The translations under genes and the position numbers were made by a program. The notes beneath the pieces are model-generated. The model saw only the letters and a program-made list of their open reading frames with translations, searched no databases and was not told the origin of the DNA. Of a DNA stretch of 55,704 nt, positions 54,080-55,704 are shown one piece after another (the stretch's first letter is position 1; every line of letters begins with the position of its first letter). The stretch comes from JBMOLK01 sp049325575 (GTDB lineage: Bacteria > Bacillota > Clostridia > Acetivibrionales > Acetivibrionaceae): assembly GCA_049325575.1 (NCBI GenBank), contig JBMOLK010000220.1, forward strand, positions 1 to 55,704. Direction: 5' to 3'.

Positions 54080-54516
54080 AATTAACACCTCTAATTAAAT
54101 TTTATAGTATTTTAGTGTAAGCTCTCAACCTTGAATTTTCGCTAAAAACTACTATTTTCCAATGTTCATAGTGGATTTTCGATTTGCCGTAAATAATACT
54201 GACTGACTCTAATTAATGCGCCTCATAAATACCATTATCAAAAGAAACTTGTATTGGTCCCATCCTCCCCCAATTATTATTAACAATTCCAGTCACTCAC
54301 CTTTTTAGTATCCACCTTCTTCTTATTGATGCTGTATTAGTACTTTTTTTATCGGTACAAATGCAAGGAGAATTTACATAATTTCTATTGATGTTTCTCC
54401 CAACTAAGAAATCTTTTACATACAAAATAAATTCCATTTAATTACTTTTTTTGTATAATAATATAATCTATCGGATATTATAACATGGAAAATTACAAAG
54501 AAAGGCGGAAAAAAAG
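54080..54516. other. Intergenic stretch between divergent genes
   Basis: No gene is seen. It should hold divergent promoters for the acetyltransferase and epimerase. TATAAT at 54454-54459 could be the epimerase -10 but has no good -35. Confidence 0.45.
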
Positions 54517-55416
54517 ATGAAAGTTGTAGTTACAGGTGCCGCTGGTAAAATAGGACGCTGGACTGTCAGAGCACTTCTTGATGCCGGTCATGAGGTAATA
54601 GCATCAGACAGGCTGTTAAGAGAAGAGTCTGCATCACATAACTTTGTTCAGGCAGATTTAAGAGACTATGGACAAGTATGCCAGTTGGTGATGGGCTCTG
54701 ATGCAGTAATCCACCTTGCCAATATCCCTTCTGACATTAGAAATACGCCCCAGGCTATATTTGAAAACAACATGCTTGTTAACTTTAATATTTTTGAGGC
54801 ATGTAAAGACTGGGATATTTCCAAGATCGTATGGGCTTCCAGCGAAACCGTCATGGGATACCCGTTTACCCAAGCAGAGCTTCACTACGCTCCAATAGAT
54901 GAAGAGCATCCGGTAGCCGCCAGATCATCATATGCTATGGCTAAACTTTTGACAGAACACCTTGCCGGTATGTATCATGATCTTGCCAATAAACAAATTG
55001 TTGCGCTCCGTTTTGCCAATATGTATGAACCTGACGAATACACTAAAATTCCTGTTATGCACTGGAATGACGCACAAAAGGATTATCAAAAAAAGAACGT
55101 CTGGGCATATTGTGATGTCCGTGACGCAGCTAAAGCCTGCCTTCTTGCATTGGAGAAGGATAACCTTGGCTCCTCAGTCTTCCATATAACTGCTGCAGAT
55201 ACAATAATGCCTGATGCCAGCGAAGAACTGGTCAGAAGGTTTTTCCCCAATGTTCCCTTTAAGCGTCCTGTTGCTGGTCACGAAACCCTAATGTCCATAG
55301 ATAAGGCGCGTAAAATACTTGGTTATGAGCCCCAATATTCATGGCGAAATGTATTGCATCCGGATGGTAAGCCTAAAGCCATGCCACAGGACCTTTTTGC
55401 CCTGGCAAATGTATAA
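54517..55416 (+). CDS. NAD-dependent epimerase/dehydratase (extended SDR)
   Basis: A 299-residue extended short-chain dehydrogenase/reductase. The Rossmann loop is VTGAAGKIGRWTVRALL, DAVIHLANIPSD follows, the catalytic Ser is in VWASSETVMG and the catalytic pair in SSYAMAKLLTE (YxxxK). It resembles uronate dehydrogenase/UDP-hexose epimerase-type proteins; the substrate is not clear. AAAGGCGG precedes the ATG. Its TAA stop touches the first base of repeat copy E. Confidence 0.88.
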   Translation: MKVVVTGAAGKIGRWTVRALLDAGHEVIASDRLLREESASHNFVQADLRDYGQVCQLVMGSDAVIHLANIPSDIRNTPQAIFENNMLVNFNIFEACKDWDISKIVWASSETVMGYPFTQAELHYAPIDEEHPVAARSSYAMAKLLTEHLAGMYHDLANKQIVALRFANMYEPDEYTKIPVMHWNDAQKDYQKKNVWAYCDVRDAAKACLLALEKDNLGSSVFHITAADTIMPDASEELVRRFFPNVPFKRPVAGHETLMSIDKARKILGYEPQYSWRNVLHPDGKPKAMPQDLFALANV

Positions 55417-55516
55417 AGAGATCGAACTGTAAAAGTAGATAGACTTGATAGGCAAGCCATTTGAATCAAATAGGCTTAAGCGAATCATATATTTACCTTT
55501 ACAGTTCGCTATCTCT
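55417..55516 (+). repeat. Nested palindromic repeat, copy E
   Basis: The core begins AGAGATCGAACTGTAAAAG directly after the epimerase stop codon, contains the complete central hairpin AAGCCATTTGAATCAAATAGGCTT, and ends TTTACAGTTCGCTATCTCT. The outer and inner stems are almost perfect. Confidence 0.9.
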
Positions 55517-55645
55517 AGCAAAGTTTAAAAGTATTGATATATAAAATTAATAACCAATAGGCTGTTTTCGAAATATAATATATTATCAAAAAAAGCGGAA
55601 TACGGATTACTAAATTTTAGACACTTACTAAAGGGGGTGCATGGC

Positions 55646-55704
55646 GTGAAAATAATTAGTAAAGGACGCTATTTAACAACAGATCAGATAAAGTCATTTA
55701 TATT
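55646..55704 (+). CDS. Start of an unknown gene, cut by the window end
   Basis: GTG at 55646 with GGGGGTG seven bases upstream opens a frame of 19 codons (MKIISKGRYLTTDQIKSFI) that runs off the window. Too little is visible to assign a family. An ATG at 55641 is in another frame and stops at once. Confidence 0.4.
   Translation, partial: MKIISKGRYLTTDQIKSFI

Noticed and set aside
1..55704. CRISPR arrays, rRNA operons or intact insertion sequences
   Set aside because: No regularly spaced direct repeats, rRNA motifs or transposase genes were seen on reading both strands.

Overview
The window looks like the chromosome of an AT-rich, spore-forming, cellulosome-producing clostridium of the Acetivibrio/Hungateiclostridium (Clostridium thermocellum-like) group. 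Two GH9-CBM3-dockerin cellulase genes point that way: their dockerin repeats carry the Ser-Thr and Lys-Arg pairs typical of C. thermocellum type I dockerins. AGGAGG-type ribosome-binding sites, a PdaB-like deacetylase and clostridial gene orders agree. All family calls come from reading motifs in the translations; no database search was run.

Region 1 (1-6956, minus strand): a translation/replication-maintenance operon, priA-def-fmt-DUF116-zinc metallopeptidase-rsmB-rlmN (rlmN cut by the window edge). Region 2 (7.2-12.8 kb): a P-loop protein, then polyprenyl synthase, Gx-type membrane protein, NusG-domain-II protein and ApbE on the minus strand. These diverge from a membrane-anchored type II NADH dehydrogenase. 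The set resembles the flavin-based extracellular electron transfer locus of Listeria. Region 3 (12.9-24 kb): tandem-OB SSB, a degenerate Mur-ligase-like protein, PdaB-like deacetylase, TM1266-like regulator, ferritin, asparagine synthase, large PurL and a LysR regulator. Region 4 (24-32 kb): XRE-cupin regulator with an acyl-CoA synthetase, HtpG under a CIRCE operator, a znuACB-type metal transporter and its likely Fur-family regulator. Region 5 (32-41 kb): FHA protein, PP2C phosphatase and a prepilin peptidase without a normal start codon, then the two GH9 cellulases and a second prepilin peptidase.

Region 6 (41-53 kb) is the most unusual: three tandem paralogues of about 1250 residues each, built as GGDEF - P-loop ATPase - NB-ARC/STAND ATPase - TPR, followed by an HDIG-domain protein. 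All three keep the GGDEF active site and an RxxD inhibitory site. The layout of N-terminal nucleotide-cyclase effector, central STAND switch and C-terminal repeat sensor suggests ligand-triggered cyclic-dinucleotide synthases. Region 7 (53.5-55.7 kb): a GNAT acetyltransferase, an NAD-dependent epimerase and the first codons of an unknown gene.

Scattered between genes are five copies of a roughly 100-bp nested palindromic repeat (7005, 14700, 15751, 18835, 55417). One copy runs into a coding region and appears to supply its ribosome-binding site and start codon.
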